Source: Clostridia bacterium (GTDB taxonomy: Bacteria > Bacillota > Clostridia > Christensenellales > Aristaeellaceae). From it: 47,997 bases of DNA. Under the pieces are notes generated by a model. It saw only the letters and a list, made by a program, of their open reading frames with translations. It did not search any database and had not been told where the DNA came from. The stretch spans positions 1-47,997 of the forward strand of contig JAFSOC010000012.1 in NCBI GenBank assembly GCA_017447185.1, given 5' to 3'. Positions 35,202-43,523 of this stretch are shown here, one piece after another (position 1 is the stretch's first letter; every line of letters starts with the position of its first letter). Made by a program: the position numbers and the translations under genes.

Positions 35202-36898
35202 GAATGCTTGGAATATTGAAAAAACTGAAAATCCTGCTGTGCGGGCTGCTGCTGTGCCTGCTGCTTATCGGAACCGCTTCCGCGGCGGAACCGCCGGTCC
35301 TCTGGGTTTCCCGGACCGGGGAATATACCGTGGATGCCATTTGTGCGGAGAAAGGGAAGGACGGATACACCCTTTACCTGCCCGGATATATGGAAAAGGA
35401 AAACGTCCGGATCGGGATCACAGGGGGCAAGGAGCTGCTCCTGAACGGCGAAAAGCTGGAAAACGGAGACAGCGCGGAAAAACTGCACGCGGAAAACACC
35501 CTGACCATCGGCGGGAGGGAAACGAAGCTCACCGTCATGCAGGGCAGCCCCGGGCTGCCCGCCATATATATCACCACGGACACGGGAAACCTGGACCGGG
35601 TGTGGCATACAAAGAACAACAAGGAACCGGGCGACCTGCTCCTGCTAAACGGCAGCGGGGAAACCGTCTACGACGGCCGCCTGGACCACCTGAAGCTCCG
35701 GGGAAACGGAACGAGGAGCTATCCGAAGAAAACCTATCAGTTCAAACTGGAAAACGGCACCAGCCTTTTGGGCATGGGCAAGGCGAAGCGGTGGATCCTG
35801 CGGGGAGGCTACATCGACCGGAGCTTCCTGCGGGAGGAAATCGGCTTTGACATGGCCGATTTTGTGGGCATTGCCTACACGCCGGAGCACACCCAGTGCG
35901 AACTCTACATCAACCATGAATACCACGGCCTCTATCTCCTGATGGAAAAGATCGAGATCGATGACGACCGGGTGGATTTTGCCAACCTGGAAAAGGCCAC
36001 GGAGGACCTGAACGAACGGAAACCGGAGAACTACAGCCGCCAGGGCGCCTCGGAGCCGGATCCCGGCGCGTACAAGTTCTTCAATATCCCCAACAACCCG
36101 GAGGATATCACCGGCGGCTATATTCTCGAGTTCGAGGCGCTGCTGGACGGCCGCTACGTGGAAAGTGAAAGCGCCTACCAGACGAAGCGGGGCATCAATA
36201 TCGCGGTGAAAAGCCCGGAATACGCCTCGAAAGCACAGATGAGCTATATTTCCGGCCTGATCCAGCGCATGGAAAACGCCATTTTCGCCCAGGACGGGCG
36301 GGACCCGGCCACCGGGATGCATTTTACGGAAATCCTGGACCTGGACAGCTTTGTGAAGAAATATATCCTCAATGAACTGCTGAAGAACTACGACTCCAAT
36401 TCCTCCTCCGAATACATGTACAAGCCGGAGGACGCCAAATCCACAAAAATCTTCGCAGGCCCCGTATGGGACCTGGACAACTGCATGGCCGGCTATGCCC
36501 GGGACGACAACGCGGAGCGGATGAAGCGCACGGACGGCCTGTTTGTGGCGGGCTCCGCCCGGGCGGCCCTCTGGTGGCCCGCCCTGTATCGCCAGGAAGT
36601 GTTCCTGGAGCGGGTGAAGGTGCTCTACGGGCAGGTTTTCCTGCCGGCGCTGGATGTGCTGTTGGGGAATAAGAAGGATCCCTCCGGAAAACTGCTTTCC
36701 CTGGACGGGTACGCGGCGCGGATCGCGGAAAGCGCGGAAATGAATTATACGAAATACCCGGAGCTGCGCAGGAACCTCTTCAACATCGCCACGGGGAAGA
36801 ACCTGGTTGAAAACGTGGACTACATCCGCCGCTTCCTGGAGGCACGGTCGGAATACCTGCGGCAGGAATGGAGCCCGGAAGCCGTACTGGATGACTGA
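35198..36898 (+). CDS. Secreted CotH-kinase family protein
   Basis: 566 residues, ATG overlapping the glycosyltransferase stop. Signal peptide about 1-30, cleaved near TASA-AEPP. A beta-rich domain precedes the CotH core (about 160-490), which has LKLRGNGTRSYPKKTYQFKL, HGLYLLMEKIEIDDDRVDFA and the metal-binding WDLDNCM. Spore-coat CotH is an atypical protein kinase; outside spores such proteins occur with cell-surface and polysaccharide genes, and some attach amino acids such as Glu instead. The coupling to a lipid-linked sugar transferase suggests work on a surface glycan or glycoprotein, which is inference. Confidence 0.87.
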   Translation: MRMLGILKKLKILLCGLLLCLLLIGTASAAEPPVLWVSRTGEYTVDAICAEKGKDGYTLYLPGYMEKENVRIGITGGKELLLNGEKLENGDSAEKLHAENTLTIGGRETKLTVMQGSPGLPAIYITTDTGNLDRVWHTKNNKEPGDLLLLNGSGETVYDGRLDHLKLRGNGTRSYPKKTYQFKLENGTSLLGMGKAKRWILRGGYIDRSFLREEIGFDMADFVGIAYTPEHTQCELYINHEYHGLYLLMEKIEIDDDRVDFANLEKATEDLNERKPENYSRQGASEPDPGAYKFFNIPNNPEDITGGYILEFEALLDGRYVESESAYQTKRGINIAVKSPEYASKAQMSYISGLIQRMENAIFAQDGRDPATGMHFTEILDLDSFVKKYILNELLKNYDSNSSSEYMYKPEDAKSTKIFAGPVWDLDNCMAGYARDDNAERMKRTDGLFVAGSARAALWWPALYRQEVFLERVKVLYGQVFLPALDVLLGNKKDPSGKLLSLDGYAARIAESAEMNYTKYPELRRNLFNIATGKNLVENVDYIRRFLEARSEYLRQEWSPEAVLDD

Positions 36899-36960
36899 AA
36901 CAGAAAAAATACACACTGGAAAAATCTTACAGTTGCAGATAATCCGGGCTGTTCCGGAAG

Positions 36961-36995
36961 AAAAATGACCGAATCGGACGAATTCGGTCCTTTTT
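36961..36995 (+). terminator. Intrinsic terminator of the GT2-CotH operon
   Basis: GACCGAAT (36967-36974) with ATTCGGTC (36982-36989), then CTTTTT; A residues in front. Confidence 0.8.
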
Positions 36996-36998
36996 GGC

Positions 36999-37027
36999 TT
37001 GCTTTTTCTGCTTTATGAAATTATAAT
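36999..37027 (+). promoter_or_regulatory. Promoter of the Cna-B repeat protein gene
   Basis: TTGCTT (36999-37004), 17-base spacer, TATAAT (37022-37027). The leader of about 100 bases holds two hairpins: GTATG-CCG/CGG-CATAC (37041-37061) and TCCGGAAG/CTTCCGGA (37082-37102), possibly stabilising the transcript. Confidence 0.65.
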
Positions 37028-37131
37028 CAATTGTGTAGGAGTATGCCCGTAACGGACATACGTTTGGTTGGCTTGTCCTGTTCCGGAAGGAATTCTTCCG
37101 GACCGATAAATACCAGAGGGGAGAAGAACAC

Positions 37132-39009
37132 ATGAAATCAAGGCTGCAGCGAATTCTTTCCGTCCTGTGCGTCCTGGCGATGCTGGCCAGCTGCATGGCT
37201 GTGACCGCTTTCGCCGAGGAAGCGGATCCGGTCAGCCGGGCTATTGTGGTCGAATGGAATGACCAGGATAACTACGACGGTCTTCGTCCCGCATACGTTA
37301 ATGCCTTCATCGACGGCGAAACGGTACGGCTCAGCGAAGAGAACAGCTGGACCGCAGTGCGGACGGTGAGACCGGACTCCGAATGGCACATCGAAGAAGA
37401 ATTCGAAGGATATGAAAGTAAAATCGTCGGCAACGAAGTCGTGACGGTCACCTACACGCATGTGCCGGCCACCACGTCCTTTACCGCAACCATTGTCTGG
37501 GAAGACAACGACAATGCGCTGGGTCTGCGGCCTGAAACGATCCGCCTCCTCCTGCTGGCGGATGGCGAAGTCTGCCGCACCCCGGTGGATGCGAAGGATG
37601 GAGCTTCCTGGACAGATCTCCCCCTCAACAAAAAGGGGACGAATGAACCGATTTTTTACTCCGTGGTTCCGGCAGACCGGCTGGATACTTATTACGCCAT
37701 GTCCGACGGTAAAAGTATTGTCACCTGCACGCTGAAGACCGCTGATCTTACCCTGGCCGTGGCGACGACTGGTTCGCCGCAGAATGCGGATCTGAGCGGC
37801 CTGACCGTGACCGTGACCGGTCCGGATCCAAGGATGCCCATGACCTTCACTCTGGATCAGCTGATCAACGGCGCAGGCAGCATCGGCGCTGTGATTCCCG
37901 GCACCTATGTAGCGCAGGAGAACAACGCCAGCACCCTGATCGAAGGCTATGTGATCGATCCCGAGAACAGTAAGGTCGGAGACGCTGTTTACCTGAAAGC
38001 CGGCGATGCCGGAATCCTGCAGATCAAATACGCCTGGAAGGAAGCGGAAGCGGCTCCGAAGAACGAAGATCCCATGGCGGAGACAGGCGCACTGAGCTTC
38101 GAGATTCTCGGACCGGACGCGCGGCTCCCCATGACCGTGACCTACGCCCAGTTCACCGACGGAAAGTATGAACTGGACAACCTGGTTCCCGGCTCATACG
38201 CTGTGATCGAAACAAATGCAGAAGGCCTGATCACCGCCTACAACCTGGCCAGCGACAGCGTCACCGGTATGGTGCTGACCGTCGGAAAGGACGGCGCGAC
38301 CGCGAGCCTGTTCAACCGTTACACCCCGGCTCCCAAGCCCGATGAACCCATCGACATCCCGGTTACCAAGATCTGGGTGGATGACAACAACAAGGACGGC
38401 AACCGTCCCGGATCCATCACCGTGACCCTGTACGCCAACGGCGTGGCCACCCGCTCGATGGAAATCACCGCTCCCGCCTGGACCGGCACCTTCACCGGAC
38501 TGCCGCAGCTGGACGAAGAGGACAAGGAAATCGTCTACACCGTGAATGAAGAACCTGTGGCGTGGTACGTCGCTTCCGTGGACGGCTACACCATCACCAA
38601 TACCTACCAGCCCGAAGTGACCGCCACTTCCGTGACCAAGGTCTGGATGGGCGACCAGCAGAATCTGAACATGCGCCCGACAGCCCTGGCGGTGACGCTG
38701 CTGCCCACCAAGCAGGTTTACGTGCTGAACGCGGAGAACAACTGGACCGTCGTTGCGAACAATCTCCCGACCCGCCTGAACGGCGAAGAAGTGACCTACT
38801 CCTGGAAGGAAGAAAAAGTCGGCGGCTACACCATGGCGACGGAAACCGCCGGAGCCGTAACGACCATTACGAATACCTACGTGCCGATCCCGCCCGCTGC
38901 CAACCACAAGGGCAAGACCGGCGGCGACAACTGGGCCATCTTTGATGAATACGATACCCCGTTGGGCGGACAGCTGCTGATTAACCACGTCGGCGACTGC
39001 TTCGACTGA
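37132..39009 (+). CDS. Secreted Cna-B-type repeat surface protein
   Basis: 625 residues. Signal peptide about 1-28, cleaved after TAFA. Six beta-sandwich repeats: two Cna-B-like (about 35-110 and 112-200, AIVVEWNDQDNYDGLRP and TIVWEDNDNALGLRP), two of another, SpaA-like kind (about 205-305 and 312-400, sharing GPDPRMPMTFT/GPDARLPMTVT), then two more Cna-B (about 405-490 VTKIWVDDNNKDGNRPGSIT and 495-590 VTKVWMGDQQNLNMRP). Such stalk domains lift a binding part from the cell surface. There is no LPXTG, no C-terminal membrane helix; it ends DNWAIFDEYDTPLG, then INHVGDCFD. How it is held at the cell is not clear. ATG behind GAGGGGAGAAG. Confidence 0.87.
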   Translation: MKSRLQRILSVLCVLAMLASCMAVTAFAEEADPVSRAIVVEWNDQDNYDGLRPAYVNAFIDGETVRLSEENSWTAVRTVRPDSEWHIEEEFEGYESKIVGNEVVTVTYTHVPATTSFTATIVWEDNDNALGLRPETIRLLLLADGEVCRTPVDAKDGASWTDLPLNKKGTNEPIFYSVVPADRLDTYYAMSDGKSIVTCTLKTADLTLAVATTGSPQNADLSGLTVTVTGPDPRMPMTFTLDQLINGAGSIGAVIPGTYVAQENNASTLIEGYVIDPENSKVGDAVYLKAGDAGILQIKYAWKEAEAAPKNEDPMAETGALSFEILGPDARLPMTVTYAQFTDGKYELDNLVPGSYAVIETNAEGLITAYNLASDSVTGMVLTVGKDGATASLFNRYTPAPKPDEPIDIPVTKIWVDDNNKDGNRPGSITVTLYANGVATRSMEITAPAWTGTFTGLPQLDEEDKEIVYTVNEEPVAWYVASVDGYTITNTYQPEVTATSVTKVWMGDQQNLNMRPTALAVTLLPTKQVYVLNAENNWTVVANNLPTRLNGEEVTYSWKEEKVGGYTMATETAGAVTTITNTYVPIPPAANHKGKTGGDNWAIFDEYDTPLGGQLLINHVGDCFD

Positions 39010-39020
39010 TGCAGCATGCG

Positions 39021-39092
39021 AGGGCCGGCTCGCCGGCCCCCGCGCTTCTGCGCCTGGTTACTTCAAGGCACTGCCTTGCTAAAGCAATGTAA
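39021..39092 (+). other. Hairpin pair between two surface-region genes
   Basis: GGGCCGG/CCGGCCC around CTCG, and GGTTAC (39056-39061) with GTAACC (39089-39094 region) enclosing CAAGGC/GCCTTG. No T tract, so rather a processing or stability structure than a clear terminator. Confidence 0.5.
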
Positions 39093-39136
39093 CCGAAATC
39101 CCGTTGGAGAATAAAAAAGGAAAGGGTCTGATCAAC

Positions 39137-41467
39137 GTGAGCAAGCTGCAAAGAATCCTGTGCATGGTACTGTCTGCCATCCTCCTGCTGGCCTGGATGC
39201 CCGCATCCCTGGCGGAAGACGGAGCGACTACCGAACCCGAAGTGGAAGTTACCTTCCCGGATGAACTGATCGTCGGACATCCGACCATCACCAACGGTGA
39301 CTTCTTCACCGAAATGTTTGGCAACAACACGGCTGACATCGACGTCCGCGCCCTGATCCACGGATACAACCTGGTCAACTGGGACCAGAACCAGGGCACT
39401 TACGTGTTCGACCCCAGCGTGGTCCGCAGCGTGACGGCCAGCTTCGACAACGAAGGCGACCACCGGTTCAACCTGGTGCTGGCGGATAACCTGTATTACT
39501 CCGACGGAACCCACATCACCGCTTGGGACTATGCGTTCTCCCTCCTGCTGATGATGAGCCCCGAAATCGAAGAGATCGGCGGTAAGATCTACCGTGCCGA
39601 GCACATCCTGGGCTATGACGATTACATCGCCGCCCGCCGCAAGATCATGGCCGGCGAAGAACTGGGCCCGGACGATGTGGACTTCCTCTCCGGTGTCCGC
39701 GTCATCGACGATTACCAGATCGAGTTCCGGCTGGACGCCAAGTACCTGCCGAACTTCTTCGAAATCGGTCTTTTGATGACCGTTCCTTATCCGATCAGCG
39801 TGCTTGCTCCCGGATGCAAGGTGGTCAGCGGTTATGAAGATGAAACCGGTATGGTCGGTATCAAGATCGTCAATGCGGACGGCAGCGATACCCCCATCTA
39901 CACCGCGGAACTGCTGAAGAAGACGATCCTGGATCCCGAAACCGGCTACAACACCTTCCCCTCTGTGGTTTCCGGACCTTATGTCATCAAGTCCTGGGAC
40001 GGCGTGACCGGCCATTTCGAGATCAACCCCTACTTCAAGGGCGCCTGGATGCAGAACAACCTGCCCGGCCAGGATGGCTCCTTCGTTCCCAACGAATATC
40101 TGGAACGGGCCCGCAAGCACGGCAAGATCGTTACGGATACGGATGCGGACGGCATCGAAGCGACCTACAACGACGAACCCGTTGAACTGGTTCTCCCCAC
40201 CATCGAGAAGATCGCCTTCACCGTGGCGGATAACGACACCATGATGGACGAGCTGGCTGCCGGCAACCTCCACCTGGTTAACAAGATCACCTACGACGAA
40301 ACCGTTCAGGAAGGCTTCGCGCTCCGCGGCGAAGGCACCGTCAGCGCCCAGAACTACCTGCGTATCGGTATGTCCTTCGTCACCTTCGACTTCGAAAGCC
40401 CGAAGGTCAATGACATCGGCGTCCGCCAGGCCATCGCCTGGTGCATGAACCGGGACGAGCTGACCGCCAAGTACTGCGGCAACAACGGCCAGGTCATGGA
40501 CGGCTACTTCGGACTGGAACAGTGGGAATACCAGATCGTGGAAGGCCGCATCGGCGCTCCCGTGAACTTCCTGGCCGACATCGATGAAATCGGCACCGAG
40601 ATCACCGAAGAGCAGCAGGAAGAATACGACCGCAAGCGCAGCCTGCACAACATGTACTACTCCAACGACGAGGAGAAGGAACTCCTGGAGCTGGAATGGG
40701 AAAAGCTGCGCAAGCGCTGGAAGGACGAAGAAAAGGGCTACACCCTGCTGAAGCACTATAACGTCAACCTGGACAACGCCAACGCCCTGCTGAACACCTA
40801 CGGCTGGACCCTGAACAAGGACGGCACCGCCTACACCGGCGCCGAAGGCGAAGTCCGCTGCAAGATGATCAACGGCGAAATCGTCCCGCTGGAGCTCTCC
40901 ATGATGTACCCCAAGGGAAACCATATGGCCGAGTTCATGCAGGAAGAAGGCATGTTCGCGGATAACCTGGCCAAGGTCGGTATCAAGATCGAATTCGTGC
41001 CCGAACCCATGGAAAGCCTGCTGCGCTCCTACTACCGTGAAGCGCCCCGGACCACGGACATGATCTACCTGGCCACCAACTTCCACGTCATCGTTGACCC
41101 GTCCATCACCTACAGCATGGACAACACCGTGGGCCACAAGGTCTGGAACAACACCTATTCCGATGACGAAGCCCTGTGGGAAGCCGCTGTGAACATGCGG
41201 AAGACCGAGCCCGGTGACTACTACGAGTACGTCAGCAAGTGGATGACCTTCCAGGAACGCTACAACATCGTCCTGCCGGCCATACCCGTCTACTCCAACG
41301 TCTATTGGGACTTCTGGATCCCCGAGCTCCAGAACTACAACATTGTGAACAATGTTACCTGGTCTCAGGCCATCCTGGCCGCCTACTTCGGACTCCCCGA
41401 GGAGGAAGAAGAACCCGCAGCGGAAGAAGAACCCGCAGCTGACGGCTCCATGTCCTTCGACGACTAA
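39137..41467 (+). CDS. Orphan family 5 (oligopeptide-type) ABC substrate-binding protein
   Basis: 776 residues from GTG 39137, where a clean signal peptide starts (MSKLQRILCMVLSAILLLAW, cleaved near ASLA-ED). A TTG at 39104 opens the same frame but adds a hydrophilic stretch. Family signs: YVFDPSVVRSVTASFD, LADNLYYSDGTHITAWDYAFSL, GPYVIKSWDGVTGHFEINPY and DIGVRQAIAWCMNRDEL. It is longer than usual DppA/OppA (about 530-600), partly from charged inserts around 480-520, and ends in an acidic EEEEEPAAEEEPAADGSMSFDD-like tail (last about 22 residues). No lipobox, and no permease or ATPase gene next to it. Confidence 0.88.
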   Translation: MSKLQRILCMVLSAILLLAWMPASLAEDGATTEPEVEVTFPDELIVGHPTITNGDFFTEMFGNNTADIDVRALIHGYNLVNWDQNQGTYVFDPSVVRSVTASFDNEGDHRFNLVLADNLYYSDGTHITAWDYAFSLLLMMSPEIEEIGGKIYRAEHILGYDDYIAARRKIMAGEELGPDDVDFLSGVRVIDDYQIEFRLDAKYLPNFFEIGLLMTVPYPISVLAPGCKVVSGYEDETGMVGIKIVNADGSDTPIYTAELLKKTILDPETGYNTFPSVVSGPYVIKSWDGVTGHFEINPYFKGAWMQNNLPGQDGSFVPNEYLERARKHGKIVTDTDADGIEATYNDEPVELVLPTIEKIAFTVADNDTMMDELAAGNLHLVNKITYDETVQEGFALRGEGTVSAQNYLRIGMSFVTFDFESPKVNDIGVRQAIAWCMNRDELTAKYCGNNGQVMDGYFGLEQWEYQIVEGRIGAPVNFLADIDEIGTEITEEQQEEYDRKRSLHNMYYSNDEEKELLELEWEKLRKRWKDEEKGYTLLKHYNVNLDNANALLNTYGWTLNKDGTAYTGAEGEVRCKMINGEIVPLELSMMYPKGNHMAEFMQEEGMFADNLAKVGIKIEFVPEPMESLLRSYYREAPRTTDMIYLATNFHVIVDPSITYSMDNTVGHKVWNNTYSDDEALWEAAVNMRKTEPGDYYEYVSKWMTFQERYNIVLPAIPVYSNVYWDFWIPELQNYNIVNNVTWSQAILAAYFGLPEEEEEPAAEEEPAADGSMSFDD

Positions 41468-41481
41468 GCAAAATCCTCACG

Positions 41482-41509
41482 CCGGGTACCGCAAGGTACC
41501 CGGTTTTTT
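41482..41509 (+). terminator. Intrinsic terminator of the peptide-binding protein gene
   Basis: CCGGGTACC-GCAA-GGTACCCGG followed by TTTTTT. Confidence 0.95.
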
Positions 41510-41510
41510 C

Positions 41511-41627
41511 GAATAAAAAAGAAGGAAAAAAGATAGAAAAGAAGAAAAAGCAAAGGGAAAAGAAAACAGCGAACAGAAGAAAACAATAGGAAACAAAGGA
41601 AAAAAAAGGAAACAAAAGGAAGAATAC
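41511..41627 (+). other. 117-base polypurine leader
   Basis: About 90 percent A or G on the plus strand from the terminator to the ATG, rich in GGAAA and GAAGAAA blocks, with several possible ribosome binding sites (AAAAGGAAGAATAC directly before ATG). No promoter boxes recognised within it. Confidence 0.7.
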
Positions 41628-42449
41628 ATGAACAAAATCTACTGTTCTACCGGCGCCCTGATCGGCCGCCCCAACGGCAGGGACTACCGACTCCTCAAAG
41701 AATTCGTCCCCAGGCTCAACTGCGACGGCATTGAGCTGATGATCTACCCCGACTGGTACGCGGATCCGGAGGCGCTCATCCACTACATCAAGCCGTTGCA
41801 CTTCCGGATCCCCGTTCTCCACTGCGAAAAGGCCGTATCAGAGCATTTTTCCAAGGGTGGAGAGGAAGAAGAGCAGGAAGGATTCCGTAAATTCGAAATC
41901 AACTGCCATATCGCACAGGAACTGGAAGCAAAAAAGATGGTCTTTCACCTGTGGAATGGCATTATTTCGGACAGCCATATCGAAAACAACATCGCAGCTT
42001 ACGAACAGCTCCACAAAACAGCCGAAAAATACGGCCTGGATCTCCTGGTAGAGAACGTTGTCTGCCATAAGGATCCCATGACCCACTGGAATGCTCTCGC
42101 AAAGAGGTATCCGGACATCCATTTTGTCTTTGACACCAAGATGGCGGACTTCCACCGTCAGCTGGATCTGCTATACCAGCCGGAATACGCCTGGCTAAAG
42201 GAACATATCCAGCATTACCATGTAAATGACTACGGCGGAGAATACATGGAATGGACCAACCTGAAGGTTCTCCCCGTAGGAAAAGGTCACATCGACTTCA
42301 AAAAATTCTTCTCTTACCTCAGAGAAACAGGTTACGAAGGAGATTTCACCCTGGAAGCCACCGGTTTCGATGCCACCGGCAAAGTGGATTTCGATCTCCT
42401 GAACGATCAGTTCACTCAAGTAAGGGAAATTTTGCAAAAAGAGACATAA
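41628..42449 (+). CDS. Sugar phosphate isomerase/epimerase-like TIM-barrel protein
   Basis: 273 residues, xylose isomerase-like/AP endonuclease 2 fold. Metal-site candidates are seen in NCDGIELMIYPDW (Glu), KKMVFHLWNG (His), LDLLVENVVCHKDP (Glu), HFVFDTKMADF (Asp), IQHYHVNDYGGE (His, Asp) and FTLEATGFDA (Glu). Such enzymes isomerise or epimerise sugars or inositols; the substrate is unknown. Codon use is less GC-rich than upstream. Stands alone between two terminators. Confidence 0.85.
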   Translation: MNKIYCSTGALIGRPNGRDYRLLKEFVPRLNCDGIELMIYPDWYADPEALIHYIKPLHFRIPVLHCEKAVSEHFSKGGEEEEQEGFRKFEINCHIAQELEAKKMVFHLWNGIISDSHIENNIAAYEQLHKTAEKYGLDLLVENVVCHKDPMTHWNALAKRYPDIHFVFDTKMADFHRQLDLLYQPEYAWLKEHIQHYHVNDYGGEYMEWTNLKVLPVGKGHIDFKKFFSYLRETGYEGDFTLEATGFDATGKVDFDLLNDQFTQVREILQKET

Positions 42450-42486
42450 CAGTTCACCAGGACCAGATGGAACACTCCGCCCCACA

Positions 42487-42519
42487 CCCTGTACCTGAAG
42501 ACCAGATATAGGGTTTTTT
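42487..42519 (+). terminator. Imperfect terminator hairpin of the isomerase-like gene
   Basis: CCCT (42487-42490) with AGGG (42510-42513), inner TA and TG/CA pairs, then TTTTTT. Confidence 0.6.
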
Positions 42520-43287
42520 GTTTGGAGAGATGATGAACAGATTCAGTAATAAACAGTCTCTAAAAACACCACCTTTACTCTTCTCAGCTCAAATATACTC
42601 AAAAATACTCCAATAAACGAACGAAAAGACTATGGTCCAAAAGTTGTACGGTCGCGCCAGACAGGGAATAATTGGCAGCAAAAACCCCGTCAGAATCCCT
42701 CCAGGCTATTGCCAAAAAGATCCAAAGTCACATCAAAAACCGTTTCAAAGCAGATCTGTATCCGGGATCTGGCAGCGTGAGGACCAAAATAGAAAATCTG
42801 GCCATAATCCGGTCAGAAAGAACAGGTTGTCAAGAGGGGAGGCTGGAAAATCAGAAAAAAGTTTTTTGGACCCAAATTCATGCTGGAATCAAGGAAAATA
42901 AAGGGTTCCAAGCCGTCAGCGCCAGCTCTGGAACGATATTACAAATGTTTAAAAAGTTGTTTCAGAAAATAACAGGAAATATGTATGTACAACTGACCAA
43001 AAAGGAAGATATATCCAGGAAATTGGCTGAAACCGATACCAATAAAGAAAATTCAAAGTTCAGAGCGCTTTTTGGACGAAAACAAACACTGGTATGGGAA
43101 TAAATGGCAGTAAAATTCGGTATAGAAAACGACCAAAAATCACTTTTTTGGAACAATATTTTCACGTATATGTACGCTTAACTCCGCACAAAAGTACAGA
43201 ATTGGTCACAAAAGAGTTACACAGCAATTTGTGTGATATTTAAGGATATTACTGGCGTAATTCTGCAGCGAACCCTTGTAAAATAAA
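42520..43287. other. Hairpin-rich stretch without a convincing gene
   Basis: About 770 bases, AT-rich and A-rich on the plus strand. A 143-codon frame (42672-43103) needs a TTG start, has a Lys-rich unremarkable product and no recognisable family. Many local pairings exist: UUGGA-CCC with GGGUUCCAA (42866-42911), GTTCCA/TGGAAC (42907-42936), AGTTGT/ACAACT (42955-42995), CCAAAAA/TTTTTGG (43134-43152 region). The words CCAAAA and TTTTGG recur. It could be a structured RNA, a regulatory region or decayed sequence. Confidence 0.4.
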
Positions 43288-43366
43288 GGCTTTAGCCCTA
43301 TCAAACACGTTTATAAAGTATTTTTGGTTATTTTTCCAAAAAGGGTTGCAAAGCCGTTTTTTTTAT
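43288..43366 (+). terminator. Composite terminator-like hairpin at the end of the non-coding stretch
   Basis: GGCTTT (43288-43293) pairs with AAAGCC (43352-43357), CCCT with AGGG inside, and TTTTTGG/CCAAAAA (43323-43344) at the top, followed by eight T. It ends whatever transcript comes from the left. Confidence 0.6.
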
Positions 43367-43376
43367 GCTATCATCT
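43348..43376 (+). promoter_or_regulatory. Promoter of the Glu-rich protein gene
   Basis: TTGCAA (43348-43353), 17-base spacer, TATCAT (43371-43376). The -35 box lies in the 3' arm of the terminator hairpin. Confidence 0.65.
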
Positions 43377-43461
43377 TCAGTGGATTCGTATACCCATTTT
43401 GAGGCAAATCGAAACGCCCGAATCCTCCTGAATGTAACTTTTATGTAACGGGGGACACAAA

Positions 43462-43518
43462 ATGGACAAAACCGAATCCAAGACGGACGAACAAACCAGG
43501 ACGACTAAAGTGAGGTAA
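43462..43518 (+). CDS. Possible 18-residue leader peptide before the Glu-rich protein gene
   Basis: ATG behind CGGGGGAC with good spacing; product MDKTESKTDEQTRTTKVR, all hydrophilic. Its stop (TAA at 43516-43518) overlaps the AGGTAAGG ribosome binding site of the next gene, 5 bases before its ATG, so a coupling or regulatory role is conceivable. It may also be chance. Confidence 0.3.
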   Translation: MDKTESKTDEQTRTTKVR

Positions 43519-43523
43519 GGATC

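Noticed and set aside
42672-43103. 143-codon open frame in the stretch after the isomerase gene
   Set aside because: Needs a TTG start with a weak ribosome site, product is Lys-rich without recognisable motifs, codon use unlike neighbours, and a second frame overlaps it. Treated as non-coding, with the reservation given in the findings.
43340-43358. GGTTGCAAAGCC as the core of a cyclic di-GMP riboswitch
   Set aside because: The other conserved parts are missing and the bases are explained by the terminator hairpin and the promoter.
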